6,791 bases of DNA from Asaia bogorensis (lineage in GTDB: Bacteria; Pseudomonadota; Alphaproteobacteria; Acetobacterales; Acetobacteraceae), in contig CAMCZJ010000159.1 in assembly GCA_945886995.1 (NCBI GenBank), positions 1-6,791 on the forward strand, read 5' to 3'. Within the stretch, counting starts at the first letter, position 1. Each line of letters opens with the position of its first letter. The notes under the pieces are model-generated. The model saw nothing but the letters and a program-made list of their open reading frames with translations, ran no database searches and was not told where the DNA came from. Below are positions 4,780-6,791 of this stretch, one piece after another. A program made the translations under genes and the position numbers.

Positions 4780-6693
4780 ATGGCTTCCGATATGTTCGGC
4801 TCACCGCTTCCCGCGCCTGGCGATGACACGCCGGAAGAAGCAGCCCTGCCCGAGCCGCCGGCGCCAGAAGGCCCAGGGCTTTTCGGTGACCCGGCGCCTC
4901 CGCACGCGCCAGCACCCGCCCCGGTGGCGAAGCCAGCCGAACAGCCGGGTTACCGCGTGCTGGCGCGGAAATACCGACCCACCAGCTTTGATGATCTGAT
5001 CGGGCAGGATGTGTTGGTGCGCACTTTGCGCCACGCCTTTGCCCAAGGGCGCGTGCATCACGCCTTTTTGCTGACGGGCGTGCGCGGCGTCGGTAAAACC
5101 ACCACGGCGCGCATCATTGCCCGCGCGCTGAATTGCATTGGCGTGGATGGCAAGGGCGGCCCGACGGCGGACCCCTGCGGTGTTTGCCCGGAATGCAAGG
5201 CGATTCTCGCAGATCGTCATCCGGATGTGGTGGAGCTGGACGCCGCTTCCAATAACAGCGTTGATGATGTGCGGGAATTGCGCGAAGCGCTCCGCTTCCG
5301 CGCGAGCCAAGGCCGGCAGAAGGTGTTCATCCTTGACGAATGCCATATGCTGTCAGGTGCTGCCTTCAACGCCTTTCTGAAGACTTTGGAAGAACCGCCA
5401 TCAGGCGTGACGTTCATTCTGGCGACAACAGAATTGCGCAAGGTGCCGATTACCATTCGCAGCCGCTGCCAGACCTTCGCGTTGCGCCGTGTGCCGCAGG
5501 ATAGCTTGGCGCAGCATTTCGCGCGGATTTGCGACAAGGAAGCGGTGACGGCGGAAGCCGATGCGCTGGCCATGATTGCGCGCGCTGCCGATGGTTCCGT
5601 GCGCGATGGGCTTTCTCTGCTGGATCAAGCGATTGGCCAATCCGGCGCGGCGGAAGTGCGCGCGGAAGCGGTGCGCGACATGCTGGGCCTGGCGGACCGC
5701 GCCATGATCATTGATCTGATGGAAGCGCTGATGGGCGGAGATATTGCCGCCGCACTTGGCATCATGGATCGCGCGCATGAATTGGGCGCTGACCCCTTGG
5801 TCATTTTGCAGGATCTGGCCGAGCTTTGCCATTTGCTGACGCGCTTTCGCGCGGCCCCCGCGCTGCGCCAGGATGGTTCCCTGCCGGAAGCTGAGCGCGT
5901 GCGTGGTACTGCCTTGGCGCAGCGGCTTTCCGTGCCAGTGCTTGGCCGCACCTGGCAAATGCTGCTGAAGGGCATTGGCGAATTGCAGCTTGAAGGCGCT
6001 GACCGTCGCGCTGCGGCGGAAATGGTGCTGATCCGCATTGCCCATGTGGCGGATATGCCAACACCGGGCGATTTGGTGAAGCGCCTGACCGATGCTGGGG
6101 AAATAGGCTCCGCGCCTCGCCCGGCACCAGTTGGTGGCGGCGGCGGCTTGCGCGCGGTGGCCGGCGGTGCGCCGGTGCGTGCCGAAGCAGCGCCCAGCCC
6201 GCCCGTGACCGCGCTGGCGCAGCCCAGCACCTGGCAGGAAATTGTCGCACTCGCTTCCGGTGTGAAGCCGCTATTGCATGCGCAGCTTCGCCATAGTGTG
6301 CACCCTGTGCGCATTGCGCCGGGGCGGCTTGAAATCAACCCCGAGGCAGATGCGCCGCGCGATCTGGCCGCGCAATTGACCGCGCTGCTGACTGAAGCGA
6401 CAGGCCAGCGCTGGACCGTGATCATCACCCAGGAAGCCGGCGCGCCGACACTCGCCGCGCAAGGCAAGGAAGCTGAGGCGGATCGGCTTGCTTCGGCCCG
6501 CGCGCATCCCTTGGTGCAGGCCATCCTGGCGGCCTTTCCGGGAGCGACGATTGAGGCGGTGCATGATGGCGCGGCTGATGCCTATGGGCTTTCGCGCAAT
6601 GCCGCGACCGCCGATGATGATGCGCGCGATTTCGCGCCGCCGGATGCCGAACCCGCTTACGGCGATGATGAAACCCCTCCCGATGATTTTTAG
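4780..6693 (+). CDS. dnaX: DNA polymerase III subunit tau/gamma (clamp loader ATPase)
   Basis: This 637-residue protein is the ATPase of the replisome clamp loader, which opens and loads the beta clamp and, in its long tau form, ties the loader to polymerase and DnaB helicase. A Pro/Ala-rich extension (1-55) precedes the family start YRVLARKYRP (58-67). Then come Walker A GVRGVGKTT (100-108), zinc ligands Cys119, Cys133, Cys136 and Cys139, Walker B ILDECH (184-189), the ATT sensor-1 region (215-217) and the arginine-finger SRC (228-230). The collar region runs to about 425, followed by a Gly/Ala/Pro linker (445-480) and a C-terminal tau-type domain (about 482-595) ending HPLVQAILAAFPGA. The tail (611-637) is strongly acidic. 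No A-rich slippery heptamer was seen, so a frameshifted gamma form is not predicted. The ATG at 4780 follows a GAGAGA; an in-frame ATG at 4792 is an alternative. ybaB follows after 12 nt. Confidence 0.97.
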   Translation: MASDMFGSPLPAPGDDTPEEAALPEPPAPEGPGLFGDPAPPHAPAPAPVAKPAEQPGYRVLARKYRPTSFDDLIGQDVLVRTLRHAFAQGRVHHAFLLTGVRGVGKTTTARIIARALNCIGVDGKGGPTADPCGVCPECKAILADRHPDVVELDAASNNSVDDVRELREALRFRASQGRQKVFILDECHMLSGAAFNAFLKTLEEPPSGVTFILATTELRKVPITIRSRCQTFALRRVPQDSLAQHFARICDKEAVTAEADALAMIARAADGSVRDGLSLLDQAIGQSGAAEVRAEAVRDMLGLADRAMIIDLMEALMGGDIAAALGIMDRAHELGADPLVILQDLAELCHLLTRFRAAPALRQDGSLPEAERVRGTALAQRLSVPVLGRTWQMLLKGIGELQLEGADRRAAAEMVLIRIAHVADMPTPGDLVKRLTDAGEIGSAPRPAPVGGGGGLRAVAGGAPVRAEAAPSPPVTALAQPSTWQEIVALASGVKPLLHAQLRHSVHPVRIAPGRLEINPEADAPRDLAAQLTALLTEATGQRWTVIITQEAGAPTLAAQGKEAEADRLASARAHPLVQAILAAFPGATIEAVHDGAADAYGLSRNAATADDDARDFAPPDAEPAYGDDETPPDDF

Positions 6694-6705
6694 GCGAAAG
6701 AGACC

Positions 6706-6791
6706 ATGAAGAACCTGGGCAATATGTTGAAGCAGGCGCAGCAGATGCAATCGCGCATGCAGGAAATGCAGGCCAAGCTGGAAGCGACCGA
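6706..6791 (+). CDS. ybaB: YbaB/EbfC nucleoid-associated protein, partial (C-terminus beyond right edge)
   Basis: Only the first 28 codons are visible: MKNLGNMLKQAQQMQSRMQE followed by a Met/Gln/Lys-rich helix. This is the characteristic N-terminal helix of YbaB/EbfC, a small dimeric DNA-binding protein of about 105-110 residues that coats the nucleoid. The ATG lies 12 nt after the dnaX stop with an AAAGAG-like ribosome site between, so the two are almost certainly co-transcribed. The usual order in bacteria is dnaX-ybaB-recR, and recR would be expected just beyond the window; that is inference. Confidence 0.93.
   Translation, partial: MKNLGNMLKQAQQMQSRMQEMQAKLEAT

Noticed and set aside
4478..4915. 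A 145-codon minus-strand open frame across nudC, ffs and dnaX starts
   Set aside because: It crosses three established features in conflicting frames and has no motif.
5401..6045. A 214-codon minus-strand open frame inside dnaX
   Set aside because: Antisense shadow of the same region, rich in His/Gln/Arg, with no recognisable motif or ribosome site.
5625..6524. A 299-codon open frame on the minus strand inside dnaX
   Set aside because: It lies wholly opposite the well-supported dnaX gene, has Ser/Arg/Ala-rich low-complexity composition typical of an antisense frame in GC-rich coding DNA, and shows no domain motif.
1..6791. Mobile element, CRISPR array, toxin-antitoxin or defence island
   Set aside because: No transposase or integrase, regular direct repeats, small paired genes or defence-type domains were seen; composition looks even and gene content is conserved chromosome.

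Overview
The window is GC-rich, densely packed chromosomal DNA of an alphaproteobacterium. The ffs-dnaX-ybaB order, the nth/DUF2244 divergent pair, and the style of the NudC and DnaX proteins suggest Rhodospirillales, probably Acetobacteraceae; this placement is an inference from gene order and protein character. No mobile element, CRISPR array, tRNA, rRNA or phage gene was seen. There is no stretch longer than about 90 bases without a gene.

Layout. Bases 1-2815 (minus strand) hold four genes transcribed right to left: nth (endonuclease III), a crotonase-family protein, a 2,4-dienoyl-CoA-reductase-like SDR, and a second crotonase-family protein cut by the left edge. The last three are almost fused (2-9 nt gap, then a 4-nt ATGA overlap) and look like an acyl-CoA (beta-oxidation-type) module. 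Bases 2853-3362 (plus) hold a DUF2244 membrane protein divergent from nth. Bases 3359-4569 (minus) hold nudC (NAD pyrophosphatase) followed by a small unknown lipoprotein that starts inside the nudC stop codon (ATGA). Bases 4658-6791 (plus) hold ffs (SRP 4.5S RNA), dnaX (DNA polymerase III tau/gamma) and the first codons of ybaB/ebfC, the conserved replication/recombination neighbourhood.

How the genes work together. The right half is housekeeping: protein targeting RNA, clamp loader and nucleoid protein on one strand, and NAD/NAD-cap hydrolysis on the other. The left half pairs base-excision repair (nth) with three acyl-CoA genes that probably act on the same CoA-thioester route; the substrate cannot be read from sequence.

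Most of the window is ordinary conserved chromosome, and I do not see a convincing new system. The points most worth a second look are: the DECR-like SDR, whose expected catalytic Tyr and Asn positions hold Ser and His; the two neighbouring crotonases, which also deviate at classical hydratase Glu positions; an 18-bp perfect inverted repeat over the nth start codon in the 37-bp divergent gap; a C9 tract beside the ffs promoter; and the unknown lipoprotein translationally coupled to nudC.
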